The notes beneath the pieces were generated by a model. The model was not told where the DNA came from, made no database searches, and worked only from the letters and a program-made list of their open reading frames with translations. From contig JACKHW010000002.1 of the NCBI GenBank assembly GCA_020638795.1, forward strand, positions 1 through 64,000: a stretch of 64,000 bases of DNA. The letters run 5' to 3'. How positions within the stretch are numbered: the first letter of the stretch is position 1; each line of letters begins with the position of its first letter. Of the stretch, positions 33,301 to 42,161 are shown piece by piece. The position numbers were made by a program, and so were the translations under genes. This DNA comes from Planctomycetota bacterium. GTDB taxonomy: Bacteria > Planctomycetota > UBA1135 > GCA-002748355.

Positions 33301-35229
33301 TCATGAGACAGCGCGTTGCAACGCACGCCGCGCCGCTTCACGAATCGCGCTATCCGGGTGGGATGCGAGTCGCATCCACGATTCCCGAATCGCCGGATCC
33401 GCGTCCTGACGATCGAACAGTATGTTTGCTGCTGCCTGCGTCAGGTCGGAGTGTGGAGACCGTGCGAGCAGGGACTCGATTCGCGGCAACCAGTCCGCCG
33501 TCGGACGACTCGCCAAAACGAACAAGGCCGAAGTCCGCACGTCGTGCGACGGGTCGCCGGCGAGTTTCGCTTCGAGGAGTGCGAGGCTCTCGGCATCGAC
33601 GAGGCCGATCAATGCCGTCAGGGCACTCGCGCGGCGAGCGGCACCCGGAGCTGCAAAGTCATCTGCCAACAGTGGCAGAATGCGTGGTGATCCGACGTTG
33701 CCAAGGGCGCGGTGCCAATCGACATCGCTGATGGATGCACTCTTCCGCGCGAGGACGAGTGCATCCATCAGCCGCTGACTCCGTTCTGCCGTACCATGCC
33801 CCGCGAGGTAGCCTGTGAGGAGGAGATCGAGTTCGGACGGAGTGCCTCGTCCGAGCCGATCGACCATGGCAGCAACGAGATTCTCGCCGGGCGCGTCGAT
33901 CGCGAAGAGCGCCATGCCAGCCGCTTTGCGCAAGCCTTCGTCGGTTGCGTCCATGGTGTCCACGAGAAGTGCTCGAGCTTCGTTCCGCGTCGTGCGGGCC
34001 AAGGCGAGCAACACCCATTCGACGCTCTCCTCGTGTCGGCGATCACCGTGCAGCCAGTAGCGGATCTCATCGACGCAGTTTGGATGCAATTCGATGGCAA
34101 GTGCGAGATCCTCGACGAGTTCGAGGACATTGCCTCGCTCGAGCGGTCGCGCTTCGAGCGCGACGCGGAGTCGCGCCAGCAAATCGTCGAGAGTCACGCC
34201 GTCGAGCCGGCGTCGACCCGTCTCGAGTCGTTCCGCGTGGGCGAGCAAGCGTGCATCCTCCGTCCCATCCATCGTGGACCACACGAGGCTCTCGAGTCGC
34301 TCTGCGTCTCGTTTCGTTTCGTGTTCCGAACCCTGTTCCGATCGAACGAGTCGGCACCGAACCTTCGTGTGTGCTTCGACCGCTGGGCCACCGGACTCCA
34401 TCGCGAGCGTCGTCGTTTCGTCGAGGCGAGATTCGACGAAGAAGCCGACCTCTTCCGAGTACGCGATCGCTCCGACGCCACGAACTTCGCGTCGCCCGTG
34501 ATCCGAAGACGGCGCGCTTGCGTCTGTGATCCGCTCGGTCGTCACCGTGAGAATCCGCTGTGCGGTGTCGAATTCGTAGCTGTAGCGACGGCGATGACGT
34601 CCACTGTCGTCGTCGGTTTCACAGATGCGTGATCCGAGGTCGGCACCGATCGGCAATCGGGCGTGCCAGGAAGCAACGAGGCTCCGGAGAAGGTTGCGCG
34701 CCCGAGGTCCTTGCTCTTCGGCGAACGCGATACTCTCGATTCTGCCGTCTTTTTCCAAGCGCAGGTGGACAGGTCGTGAAAGCTCGTCAGCAATTCGATT
34801 CCCTTCGTCTTCCGGCGCTGGTTCGAAGGCGATATCAGCGAGCTGCCATACGACTTGGATGCCCTCGTCGTATCGGTCTTCGACGCGGATCGACAGGCCC
34901 GCTCGCAGGTCGAACGAGACACGCTGACTTCGGGTATCGCTACCGTTCGAAAGACGAAGATCGGTGTTCATTGTCAGTCGATACTCGTAGCTCGAGCCGA
35001 TCGGTGCATGCAGTACGAAACCCGAAGTCGAACGACCGACCGTCGCGCCGTGACTCGAGATGCCGTCGCCGCAGATCTGTGGTCGTTGCTCGAAGCTCGT
35101 ATCGCATTCGTTTGCAGATTGCTGCCGCAATCCCACGGTGACGTCGTCGGGGCTTCGCAGAAAGAAGCCGACGGCCACGCAGGCGACGACGGCCAGAGAC
35201 GGCAAGGTGATCGTGCGCGTGGTGACCAT
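33301..35229 (-). CDS. exported protein with HEAT-like C-terminal repeats
   Basis: A 642-residue protein with a single N-terminal hydrophobic segment (LPSLAVVACVAVGFFL), either a signal peptide or an anchor. Residues ~60-280 are beta-rich (SYEYRLTMNTDLRL, VVWQLADIAFEP) and loosely recall the N-terminal sheet domain of vitellogenin-like lipid-transfer proteins; this is a weak resemblance. From ~300 to the end, repeated ~35-residue helical pairs look like HEAT repeats (VRTSALFVLASR, IREAARRALQRAV). It follows the next gene (35304-36242) on the same strand with 74 bp between, so the two probably form an operon of exported proteins. Function unknown. Confidence 0.7.
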   Translation of the reverse strand: MVTTRTITLPSLAVVACVAVGFFLRSPDDVTVGLRQQSANECDTSFEQRPQICGDGISSHGATVGRSTSGFVLHAPIGSSYEYRLTMNTDLRLSNGSDTRSQRVSFDLRAGLSIRVEDRYDEGIQVVWQLADIAFEPAPEDEGNRIADELSRPVHLRLEKDGRIESIAFAEEQGPRARNLLRSLVASWHARLPIGADLGSRICETDDDSGRHRRRYSYEFDTAQRILTVTTERITDASAPSSDHGRREVRGVGAIAYSEEVGFFVESRLDETTTLAMESGGPAVEAHTKVRCRLVRSEQGSEHETKRDAERLESLVWSTMDGTEDARLLAHAERLETGRRRLDGVTLDDLLARLRVALEARPLERGNVLELVEDLALAIELHPNCVDEIRYWLHGDRRHEESVEWVLLALARTTRNEARALLVDTMDATDEGLRKAAGMALFAIDAPGENLVAAMVDRLGRGTPSELDLLLTGYLAGHGTAERSQRLMDALVLARKSASISDVDWHRALGNVGSPRILPLLADDFAAPGAARRASALTALIGLVDAESLALLEAKLAGDPSHDVRTSALFVLASRPTADWLPRIESLLARSPHSDLTQAAANILFDRQDADPAIRESWMRLASHPDSAIREAARRALQRAVS

Positions 35230-35303
35230 GATGCACTCCTTGTTTTCTTATGGGCGTTGTGTGCGCGCATCGAGCGCTTGCCAGCGCTCGATGACATCGT
35301 GGA

Positions 35304-36242
35304 TCAGAAGCTCGCGTTCACACCGAAGCGTGGCGACGACCAGGAGAAGAGCGTTTCGCGCACGGTCTTCGAGAACCAGCCGGCTCCTATGCGGAGCCAT
35401 CCTTGTGCGTTCACGACGAGCGGGGTCACCCCGGCGCTGACACTACCGCGGACGCCCATCGAGGCGGTCATGTCGAAGTCGATGTCACTCATGCCGAGTC
35501 GAATGTCGTGGTCGATGCCTGCAGCCGCGACGAACGCATTGACGGACAAGCTGGCCTTGCCGTCGGCGCTTCCCCAGGTTCTCAGCGCTCCGTTGACGAT
35601 CGGCGCCGTCGAGCCGAACAGACCCGTGCTCCGTGCCGTCAGCGTGACTCCTGCGTCGTAGCCGCCGGATGCGTAGACGCCAACGTTGGCCGTGACCCCG
35701 ATTCCGTAGATCGAGTCTCCCCAGCCGGCAGCGAACAGCGGATAACTCGCGTTCTTGTACAGTCGGAGCGAGCCGCTTCCGCTCCCGACCGGGAGGTTTC
35801 GGCCTGCGACGCGGAAACCGAAGGCGTAGCCAGCGTACGAACCGGGTCGGTAGTCCGAACCAACGCGCCGCCCGTCGATCATGGTCTCGGTCCACGTCCC
35901 GTCGCGGACCGATGCACTGAGGTAGGTGCCGAAGACTTCGGCCGAGCGACCGAAGAGCGTGGCCGAGAAGCCGGCGTCCGCACGCGCGCTTCTCTGAACA
36001 GGCTCATAGCCGAGTCCCCACAGATACAAGCTCCGGCTCTCTGCGCTGAGCGAGCCCCGAATGGAACCTCCTGCATTGTGATGACCGAAGTCCTTCGAGC
36101 TCGAGACGCCCTTGGAGGCCACCGAGACGTCACCCGGACTCTTGCGAATGATGACGAACTGGGCATCGGTCGCCCGAGTGGCGAGTGTCGACGCGGCGAT
36201 GGCGATCGCCGCAACGAGCAGCGGTTTCGTGAACTGGTTCAT
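35304..36242 (-). CDS. secreted glycine/serine-rich protein of unknown function
   Basis: A 312-residue exported protein that I do not recognise. The signal peptide is clear (AAIAIAASTLATRATDAQ). The rest is beta-rich, with alternating hydrophobic/polar stretches (SLYLWGLGYEP, YGIGVTANVGVYASGGYDAG, LRIGAGWFSK) and few charged residues, ending in an aromatic phenylalanine (SSPRFGVNASF). A terminal Phe and alternating strands are compatible with an outer-membrane beta-barrel, but this is only suggestive. First gene of a probable two-gene unit with the HEAT-like protein. Confidence 0.65.
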   Translation of the reverse strand: MNQFTKPLLVAAIAIAASTLATRATDAQFVIIRKSPGDVSVASKGVSSSKDFGHHNAGGSIRGSLSAESRSLYLWGLGYEPVQRSARADAGFSATLFGRSAEVFGTYLSASVRDGTWTETMIDGRRVGSDYRPGSYAGYAFGFRVAGRNLPVGSGSGSLRLYKNASYPLFAAGWGDSIYGIGVTANVGVYASGGYDAGVTLTARSTGLFGSTAPIVNGALRTWGSADGKASLSVNAFVAAAGIDHDIRLGMSDIDFDMTASMGVRGSVSAGVTPLVVNAQGWLRIGAGWFSKTVRETLFSWSSPRFGVNASF

Positions 36243-36407
36243 TTCTGTCTCCTTGTGATCAGGTCTGCCCTCGTGAAGGGCGTCCCGAGACGGGCGTTAC
36301 AAGGAGATTTCGAATCGGGTCGACCGGCCTACCGCACTGGGCTGACTGGACGCAAGCCGTAGATGGCCACGCCCTTGTCGGGTTGATCTTCCCAGCGCTC
36401 TCGTTGG

Positions 36408-36779
36408 GTGCGTGAGCCGTCGCTCGATGAGTTTCCGTCCGTCGAGACCGGGTTGGAGTTGATGGAGGCGGCGGCTCGGAACGGGATGCCGTCCTCCGAG
36501 ATGATGCGTCACTTCTATCCGAGCGTGCTCCTCGGCGAACATGACGACGAGATGGATCGTGACCTCGTACTCGCTCCTCGTGCAAGCATCTTCGACTGGT
36601 TGAAGCTCGACCGATCCATGAGGTGGATGCATTACGGTTGGCACGAGGGCAGGGTGACGGTTTCGATGTACCGCTGGATCGGCGAGAATCGTCGAAGCAG
36701 TCACGCCGTAGCGGCAAGGACATGTCGACGTCTAGCGCCGGACATGTGGCCCGTGTGTCGAGTCATTCAGCTGCGATGA
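36408..36779 (+). CDS. small uncharacterised protein or gene remnant
   Basis: A 123-codon frame from GTG 36408 whose first ~85 codons have ordinary codon usage for this genome (LVLAPRASIFDWLKLDRSMR, HYGWHEGRVTVSMYRW), while the last ~30 residues look random. No family is recognised. The abrupt change suggests a truncated or degraded gene. The reverse strand holds an overlapping open frame of similar length that looks less convincing. The flanking 36243-36407 and 36780-36928 contain no gene I can support. Confidence 0.3.
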   Translation: MREPSLDEFPSVETGLELMEAAARNGMPSSEMMRHFYPSVLLGEHDDEMDRDLVLAPRASIFDWLKLDRSMRWMHYGWHEGRVTVSMYRWIGENRRSSHAVAARTCRRLAPDMWPVCRVIQLR

Positions 36780-36833
36780 CCGCATGACCGAACGGCATAC
36801 GCTGATAGGCGAACCGTGCGAGACCGCGCGTTC

Positions 36834-36869
36834 GTCACGCACGTGACATCACGTTTTCGCTGCTATGCT
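36834..36869 (+). promoter_or_regulatory. putative promoter with overlapping palindrome upstream of rarA
   Basis: GTCACG-CA-CGTGAC (36834-36847) is a perfect inverted repeat. Just after it, an extended -10 candidate TGCTATGCT (36861-36869) lies ~60 bp before the rarA start; a -35-like GTGACA overlaps the right palindrome arm with a short 15-bp spacer. The overlap would suit a repressor. Evidence is motif-level only. Confidence 0.35.
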
Positions 36870-36928
36870 CGCCGTTCGTCATCGCGAACAGGCTCGAAGA
36901 CCATGGCGAGACGAACGCGTGGGGGATC

Positions 36929-38257
36929 ATGAACGGCAACAGTCTCTTTGCAGCGCAAGAAGAACGTGAGGATGCGGTGAACGCACCGCTTGCCGAGCGC
37001 ATGCGGCCGCGCAACTTCGACGAAGTGCTCGGGCAGGACGAACTGACGCGCGAGGGCTCGCCGCTGCGGCGCGCGCTCGAAGAAGGGCGTGCGGTCAGTT
37101 GCGTCTTCTGGGGCGAACCAGGAACCGGGAAGACGACGATTGCGCGACTCATCGCGAGCGTGGCGCGGGCGCGCTTCGTGCCCTTCTCTGCCGTGCTGTC
37201 GGGGATCGCCGAGTTGCGGACGATCTGCAAGGAAGCCGAGCAAGCGAAGTTCCGTGGCGAGCGGACGCTGCTCTTCGTCGACGAGATTCATCGCTTCAAC
37301 AAGGCGCAGCAGGATGCGTTCTTGCCACGAGTCGAGCGCGGTGACGTGATCCTCGTCGGTGCGACGACCGAGAATCCGAGTTTTGCGCTCGTGCCCGCGC
37401 TGCAGTCGCGACTCGTCGTGCACCGGTTGCGGCTGCTGACCGACGACGAAGTCCTCGAACTCCTCACGCGCGCACTCGCGGACGAAGAACGGGGACTCGG
37501 TGCCCGTGGGCTACAGTTCGGCGAACTCGCGTTGCAAAAAGTCGCTGCGTACGGTGCGGGCGATGCGCGGCGCGCGTTGACGGCGCTCGAGCACGTTGCG
37601 GGCGGTGTGAGCGACGGTGCGATCATCGATGGCGACCACGTCGAGCGTGTGCTCGGTCGTCCGTTGCTCGTGCACGACAAGAAGGGCGAAGAGCACTTCA
37701 ATGCATTGAGCGCGTTCCACAAGAGTCTACGCAACTCCGATGCCGACGCTTCGCTCTACTGGATGCTGCGACTCCTCGAAGCCGGTGAAGATCCGCTCGT
37801 CGTCGTCCGTCGCATGGTCGCATTCGCGGCCGAAGACGTCGGGCTTGCCGACCCCGGCGCTTTGCGCATCGCGTTGTCCGCGCTCGAAGCCGTGCGCTTC
37901 CTCGGCATGCCCGAGGGCCGCCTCGCGCTCGGCAACGCATGCGTGTATCTCGCACTCGCGCCCAAGAGCAACGCGGTCTACCGAGCACTCGCTGCAGCGC
38001 GACAAGCGGTGATCGACGCGCCGCGCGCTCCGGTGCCGATGGCGCTTCGCAACGCGACGACGAAACTCTTGAGGGAGTCGGGATACGGCGAAGGCTACGT
38101 CTACGCGCACGACACCGACTCGGGCGTCGCCGACATGCAGTGTCTGCCGGATGCGGTCGCGAACAGGCGCTTCTACGAACCAACCGACCGCGGTCTCGAG
38201 GCGCGCCTCGCCAAACGCCTAAGCGAGCTTGTCGAAGCAAAGACGCCGCAGTCCTGA
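36929..38257 (+). CDS. rarA: replication-associated recombination protein A (MgsA/RarA AAA+ ATPase)
   Basis: A 442-residue AAA+ ATPase related to clamp loaders and RuvB that acts at stalled replication forks. The family signature PLAERMRPRNFDEVLGQDEL is at the N-terminus, followed by Walker A (GEPGTGKTT), Walker B (LLFVDEIHRFN), sensor 1 (GATTENPSF) and sensor 2 (GDARRALTALE). The C-terminal tetramerisation region contains DADASLYWMLRLLEAGEDP and AAEDVGLADP. Normal length, all motifs intact. Preceded by a GGGGGAT ribosome binding site. Confidence 0.95.
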   Translation: MNGNSLFAAQEEREDAVNAPLAERMRPRNFDEVLGQDELTREGSPLRRALEEGRAVSCVFWGEPGTGKTTIARLIASVARARFVPFSAVLSGIAELRTICKEAEQAKFRGERTLLFVDEIHRFNKAQQDAFLPRVERGDVILVGATTENPSFALVPALQSRLVVHRLRLLTDDEVLELLTRALADEERGLGARGLQFGELALQKVAAYGAGDARRALTALEHVAGGVSDGAIIDGDHVERVLGRPLLVHDKKGEEHFNALSAFHKSLRNSDADASLYWMLRLLEAGEDPLVVVRRMVAFAAEDVGLADPGALRIALSALEAVRFLGMPEGRLALGNACVYLALAPKSNAVYRALAAARQAVIDAPRAPVPMALRNATTKLLRESGYGEGYVYAHDTDSGVADMQCLPDAVANRRFYEPTDRGLEARLAKRLSELVEAKTPQS

Positions 38258-38280
38258 GCGCCGACGAGCGCGCACAATAG

Positions 38281-38338
38281 GTGCCAGGGACGAATCACGC
38301 GCGAAAGTAGCGGGAAACGACCCTGGCACGAATCACGC
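38281..38338. repeat. intergenic inverted-repeat element, copy 1
   Basis: GTGCCAGGG (38281-38289) and CCCTGGCAC (38321-38329) form a perfect 9-bp inverted repeat across 31 nt. The 11-mer ACGAATCACGC occurs directly at 38290-38300 and 38328-38338. A related ~24-bp core, GAAAGTAGCGGGAAACGACC (38303 onward), recurs at 40321 on the far side of the cytochrome gene. It resembles a REP-like unit. Confidence 0.6.
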
Positions 38339-38418
38339 AGGAACGGATCGCAGCGAGAAGCTCGCGACGATCGCTCGCGCGACTGCGATGTCCGAGATCG
38401 AAACGGGCCCGCGGCAGG

Positions 38419-38442
38419 TTGACACATTGGATACGGATCCAA
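38419..38442 (+). promoter_or_regulatory. putative -35 element and palindrome before cytochrome gene
   Basis: A consensus TTGACA (38419-38424) is followed by the inverted repeat TTGGAT-ACGG-ATCCAA (38427-38442), where a regulator could compete with RNA polymerase. A clear -10 at standard spacing is not seen. The pair lies ~45-65 bp before the chosen cytochrome start. Confidence 0.3.
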
Positions 38443-38484
38443 AAACGCGAGAACCACACGTCGAACCTCGGACTCTTCGCTGAC

Positions 38485-40173
38485 ATGTATCAGTATCTAC
38501 TAGGACTTCCGGTTGCCGTTGGGGTGGTCACGTTCCTGGCGCCGGCTGGAGAAGCGTCGCGGGACACGCCGCGCTTCTTGCCCGCGCAGCGCTGTGCCCT
38601 TTGCCACGACCAGGCCGCTGGTGACGCGATGCGCGACGAGAAGGGCCGCTCGATGGCGCCGTTCGATCTCTGGCAGTCGTCGATGATGGCCAATTCTGCA
38701 CGCGATCCGCTGTGGCGCGCGGCGCTGCGGGCCGAGATCGTGACGTCACCCGAAGAAGCGCGCCCCGAGATCGAGGCGCTCTGCACGCGGTGTCACGCGC
38801 CCATGGCGAAGGCGCATGCGCACGAGATCGGAAGCTTGGCGCTTCTCGATGGAATCACGCAGGGAGGGGACGGTGACGAGACGGGAGGCAACGAGTATGT
38901 CCGAATGAGCGATGCCGCTCGCACCGCCGCCGCCCACCTCGCGCGCGATGGCGTCTCGTGCACCGTCTGTCACCAAATCACGCCAAAGGGCTTCGGCACC
39001 GACGCGAGTTTCGCGGGTAACTTCGAGATCAACGACGAGCATCGCATCTACGGACCGCATGAATCGCCGTTCCTGATGCCGATGCTCCGCCACACGGGGA
39101 AACGCGCGACCGAGTCAAAGCACATTTTGAAGTCCGAGCTCTGCGCCACGTGTCACACGCTCGTCCACGACACGCGTGACGGCAACGGTGAACACACCGA
39201 GCAGTCGCCATATCTCGAGTGGCGGAACTCGGAGTTCCGCGACACGCAGAGCTGTCAGGAGTGTCACGTCCCGACGAAGAGCGTCGATGGCTTGACCCTC
39301 GTCGCTCGCATCGTGCATCGGCCGAACGGTAGTGAATGGAACACGCAGATGCGCGTGCCCTTCGGGCGCCATGTGTTCGTCGGCGGCAACACGCTCTTGC
39401 CCCCGATCTTCATGGCCAACCGTGAAGAACTAGGTGTGAAGGCGCCGGACGAAGCGTTCCGGGCAACGCTCGAGGCGACGCGCTTGCAGCTTCGGGAGAG
39501 CACTGCGAAGGTGACCATCGGTGAACTACGCCGTGACGGCGACAGGCTCGAAGTCCCGATCGAAGTCAAGAACGAGTGCGGTCACAAGTTCCCGACCGGC
39601 TATCCGAGTCGGCGTGCTTGGCTGCACGTGCGTGTCCTGGATGCGAAGGATCGGGTCGCGTTCGAGTCGGGTGGCTTCGACGAACTAGGCCGCATCGTCG
39701 ACGGGGACGCACGGCCTCTCGCGAGCGAAGCACTGGGAGGCGCCTTCGAACCGCATCACGACCGTATAGATAGTGGCGCGCACGCGCAGATCTACGAAGC
39801 CATCCAACGCGGCAAGGACGGGAGCGACACGTGGCGTTTGCTCGACGCACATGGCTACGTCAAAGACAACCGACTGCTACCACGCGGCTACTCGAACGAC
39901 CATGCGGATGCGAAACGTACACGCCCGATCGGCACGGATGGCGACCATTCGTTCGCGGCTGGCAGAGACCTCGTGACGTTCCTGTTTGATGCGCCCGCGG
40001 ATTGCGGGCCTTACCGCATCGATGTCGAACTCGTTTACCAAACCCTCGCCCCGCGCTATGCGGCCGAGCTCTTCGCCATCGAAGGCAAAGAGATCCGGGC
40101 GTTCGAGCGGATGTGGAAGCAAGCCACACGTACCCCCGAAGTCGTCGCCACGGCGCATCGGAGTGCGCCATAG
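38485..40173 (+). CDS. exported pentaheme c-type cytochrome
   Basis: A 562-residue protein with five CxxCH heme-binding motifs at residues 37-41, 100-104, 159-163, 220-224 and 257-261. The N-terminal segment (YLLGLPVAVGVVTFLAPAG) serves as export signal, as c-type heme attachment needs. The surrounding pattern (FDLWQSSMMANSARDPLWRA) and a C-terminal module with ECGHKFPTGYPSRRAW and IYEAIQRGKDGS match cytochrome c554-like multiheme proteins of unknown partner. An in-frame TTG 66 bp upstream would add a more basic N-terminus and is an alternative start. Copies of an intergenic repeat flank the gene, so it may have been inserted or acquired. Likely role: periplasmic electron transfer. Confidence 0.85.
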   Translation: MYQYLLGLPVAVGVVTFLAPAGEASRDTPRFLPAQRCALCHDQAAGDAMRDEKGRSMAPFDLWQSSMMANSARDPLWRAALRAEIVTSPEEARPEIEALCTRCHAPMAKAHAHEIGSLALLDGITQGGDGDETGGNEYVRMSDAARTAAAHLARDGVSCTVCHQITPKGFGTDASFAGNFEINDEHRIYGPHESPFLMPMLRHTGKRATESKHILKSELCATCHTLVHDTRDGNGEHTEQSPYLEWRNSEFRDTQSCQECHVPTKSVDGLTLVARIVHRPNGSEWNTQMRVPFGRHVFVGGNTLLPPIFMANREELGVKAPDEAFRATLEATRLQLRESTAKVTIGELRRDGDRLEVPIEVKNECGHKFPTGYPSRRAWLHVRVLDAKDRVAFESGGFDELGRIVDGDARPLASEALGGAFEPHHDRIDSGAHAQIYEAIQRGKDGSDTWRLLDAHGYVKDNRLLPRGYSNDHADAKRTRPIGTDGDHSFAAGRDLVTFLFDAPADCGPYRIDVELVYQTLAPRYAAELFAIEGKEIRAFERMWKQATRTPEVVATAHRSAP

Positions 40174-40320
40174 CGAATGGGACCTCGTTGCTGAGTCGGG
40201 AGCCGTCTCGGTGTTGGCGTGATGGCCTGCTCGGCAACTCGGATGCCGCACCGCTCCGCTGGCGTGTGCGAAGGCCTTCAACGAGCCCTACGGCTACGGC
40301 TGCCGCGGAAGCAAAATGGT

Positions 40321-40354
40321 GAAAGTACGGGGAAACGACCCTGGGACGATTCGC
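40321..40354. repeat. intergenic repeat, partial copy 2
   Basis: GAAAGTACGGGGAAACGACC (starting 40321) repeats the core at 38303-38326 with two single-base differences, then continues CTGGGACGATTCGCGC, a diverged form of the flank CTGGCACGAATCACGC. The left half with the GTGCCAGGG arm is absent. It ends six bases before the mdh stop. Confidence 0.6.
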
Positions 40355-40359
40355 GCGGG

Positions 40360-41346
40360 TTAGCGCAGCAGGTCCTTGACCGTGTCGCGTTCGCCTTCGA
40401 GTTCGTTCACCGTGATTGCGAGTTTTCCACGGCCGAACTCGTCGAAGTCGAGGCCCTCGACGATGTCCCATGTGCCGTCGCCCTTGCAGGTGACTGCGAA
40501 GCTCGCGATCAGGCCTTCGGGAACTTCGTACGAGCCGTCGGAGCACACGGCCATGCTCGTCCATTCGCCCGCGCGCGTTCCCTGATAGAGGTAGCGGGCG
40601 TGGTCGATGGCGGCGTTGGCCGCGGACATGGCCGAACTCTGGCCGCGTGCTTCGATGATTGCCGCGCCGCGCTTTTGCACGGTCGGGATGAAGTGATCCG
40701 TGAACCACGCATTGTCCCCGATGACGTCCGCGGCCTTCTTGCCGCCGATCGTCGCGTGACGCCACTCGGGGAACTGCGTCGCCGAGTGGTTGCCCCAGAT
40801 GATCGCGTTTTGCACATCGCGCGTCGCGGCGCTCGCGCGGTTCGCGAGTTGGGCGAGGGCGCGGTTGTGGTCGAGCTGCGTCATCGCTGTCCAACGATCC
40901 TTGGGAACGTCCGGTGCGTTGTGCATCGCGATGAGGCAGTTCGTGTTGCACGGATTGCCGACGACGACGACGCGCACGTCCTTCGAAGCGCTCTTTTGGA
41001 TCGCTTGACCTTGGCCGACGAAGATCGGCCCGTTCTCGCGGATCAAGTCCCCGCGTTCCATGCCCTTGCCGCGCGGCTTGGCGCCGACCATGAGCACGAG
41101 GTCGGCGTCGCCGAAGGCGACGTGCGGGTCGTCACTGCACACGATGCCTTCGAGCAGGGGGAAGGCGCAGTCCTCGAGCTCCATCGCGACGCCTCTGAGT
41201 GCGTTCATCGCGGGCGGGATTTCGAGGCATTGGAGGACGACCGGCTGGTCGGGACCGAAGATCTCACCGGCAGCGATTCGCGGCAGGATGCTGTAACCGA
41301 TTTGGCCGGCTGCGCCGGTGATCGCGACACGCTTCGGTTTGCTCAT
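40360..41346 (-). CDS. mdh: malate dehydrogenase
   Basis: A 328-residue NAD(P)-dependent malate dehydrogenase of the cytosolic type 2 group, interconverting malate and oxaloacetate in the citric acid cycle. Visible are the dinucleotide loop TGAAGQIGYSILPRIAAGE, the substrate arginine region GAKPRGKGMERGDLI, VGNPCNTNCLIA, LDHNRALAQLA and the catalytic histidine in IWGNHSATQFP. Length and C-terminus are normal. ATG start at 41346. It stands alone, facing the multiheme cytochrome gene, with a strong hairpin 72 bp upstream of its start. Confidence 0.95.
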   Translation of the reverse strand: MSKPKRVAITGAAGQIGYSILPRIAAGEIFGPDQPVVLQCLEIPPAMNALRGVAMELEDCAFPLLEGIVCSDDPHVAFGDADLVLMVGAKPRGKGMERGDLIRENGPIFVGQGQAIQKSASKDVRVVVVGNPCNTNCLIAMHNAPDVPKDRWTAMTQLDHNRALAQLANRASAATRDVQNAIIWGNHSATQFPEWRHATIGGKKAADVIGDNAWFTDHFIPTVQKRGAAIIEARGQSSAMSAANAAIDHARYLYQGTRAGEWTSMAVCSDGSYEVPEGLIASFAVTCKGDGTWDIVEGLDFDEFGRGKLAITVNELEGERDTVKDLLR

Positions 41347-41417
41347 GACTGTCTCTCACGGGACGGGGGTGCTGGACGAGAACGGCGTCGATACCGCTCT
41401 CGGGCATCGACCATACG

Positions 41418-41454
41418 GAACGAGCCCGCTCCCCGGAAGGGAGCGGGCTCGTTC
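41418..41454 (-). terminator. strong 16-bp hairpin between DUF2203 gene and mdh
   Basis: GAACGAGCCCGCTCCC (41418-41433) pairs perfectly with GGGAGCGGGCTCGTTC (41439-41454) around a 5-nt loop. It lies 44 bp after the DUF2203-type gene and 72 bp before mdh on the same strand, a terminator position. There is no T-run on either side, so it may be a Rho-assisted or attenuating structure. Confidence 0.6.
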
Positions 41455-41497
41455 TCGCTCGACGCGTCCGTGCGACGATGCGCCCAGACGAAATGCG

Positions 41498-41917
41498 TCA
41501 AACTGTTTCGCTCGGGTTTGCCTGATCCGCGACCTCTTCCTCTTCTCGCAGCATCGCCCCGGCCTGGTTGTCTTCCCAGCTGAAGATCACGTCGCCACCC
41601 GGCGTTCGCCCCGGAATGTGCACGACGACGGGTCCCGTCGATTGCACCGACAATCCGAGTCGCTCGATCTCGGCCACTGCGCTCTCGAGTCCGCGGTTTT
41701 CGGCCCGTATAGCTGATTCGATATCTGCGATTGCGCTGACGAAGCCTTCGTTCGACTGCGCGTTCCGCAGGAGCCGAATCAGAGCCGCAAACCGCGCGAG
41801 GCGCAGCCGGCGTTCGCGAACCTCGTTCGCGATCGAGCGGAGGAGGGGGATGAGAGCCTTGGCCTGGGCCAGGTTCTTCCGTTCGGTCTTGCCATCGCTC
41901 TTCATGGCAGTCTCCAT
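41498..41917 (-). CDS. DUF2203-family protein
   Basis: A 139-residue small cytoplasmic protein matching the DUF2203 pattern: a long N-terminal helix pair (AKALIPLLRSIANEVRERRLR), a second amphipathic helix (IESAIRAENRGLESAVAEIERLG) and a short beta hairpin with HIPGRTPGGDVIFSWEDNQ. The family has no known function. ATG 41917; a second in-frame ATG four codons later could also serve. Not obviously in an operon: divergent from the ETF-QO gene, with 208-244 bp between them depending on the start. Confidence 0.75.
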   Translation of the reverse strand: METAMKSDGKTERKNLAQAKALIPLLRSIANEVRERRLRLARFAALIRLLRNAQSNEGFVSAIADIESAIRAENRGLESAVAEIERLGLSVQSTGPVVVHIPGRTPGGDVIFSWEDNQAGAMLREEEEVADQANPSETV

Positions 41918-42161
41918 TGCTAGTGCCTCCGCTGTCTTTCAGCTCGTTCTGCTGCGACGCAAACCCACGGAGATTCCCGGAGTTCCCGTCTCATTGCCCA
42001 TTAGTGCGACAGGTTGTCTCGGTAACCAAGCGCTACTTCGGGGGCCCACGGAGTAGGCCAACGGGATCCTTGTAAAAAGCGCCGTCGCCCCCAAGTAGAC
42101 TCGACGACCGAAACGTGTCGCCGCCGTGACACCGGAACCCGAGCCACAGAGGAAAGAAACC

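Noticed and set aside
36259..36723. Minus-strand open frame in the 36.2-36.9 kb gap as a gene.
   Set aside because: No motif, atypical composition, and it overlaps a slightly more plausible plus-strand remnant.
41418..41454. Classical Rho-independent terminator.
   Set aside because: The stem is excellent but no T-tract follows on either strand, so I keep it only as a terminator-like hairpin with moderate confidence.
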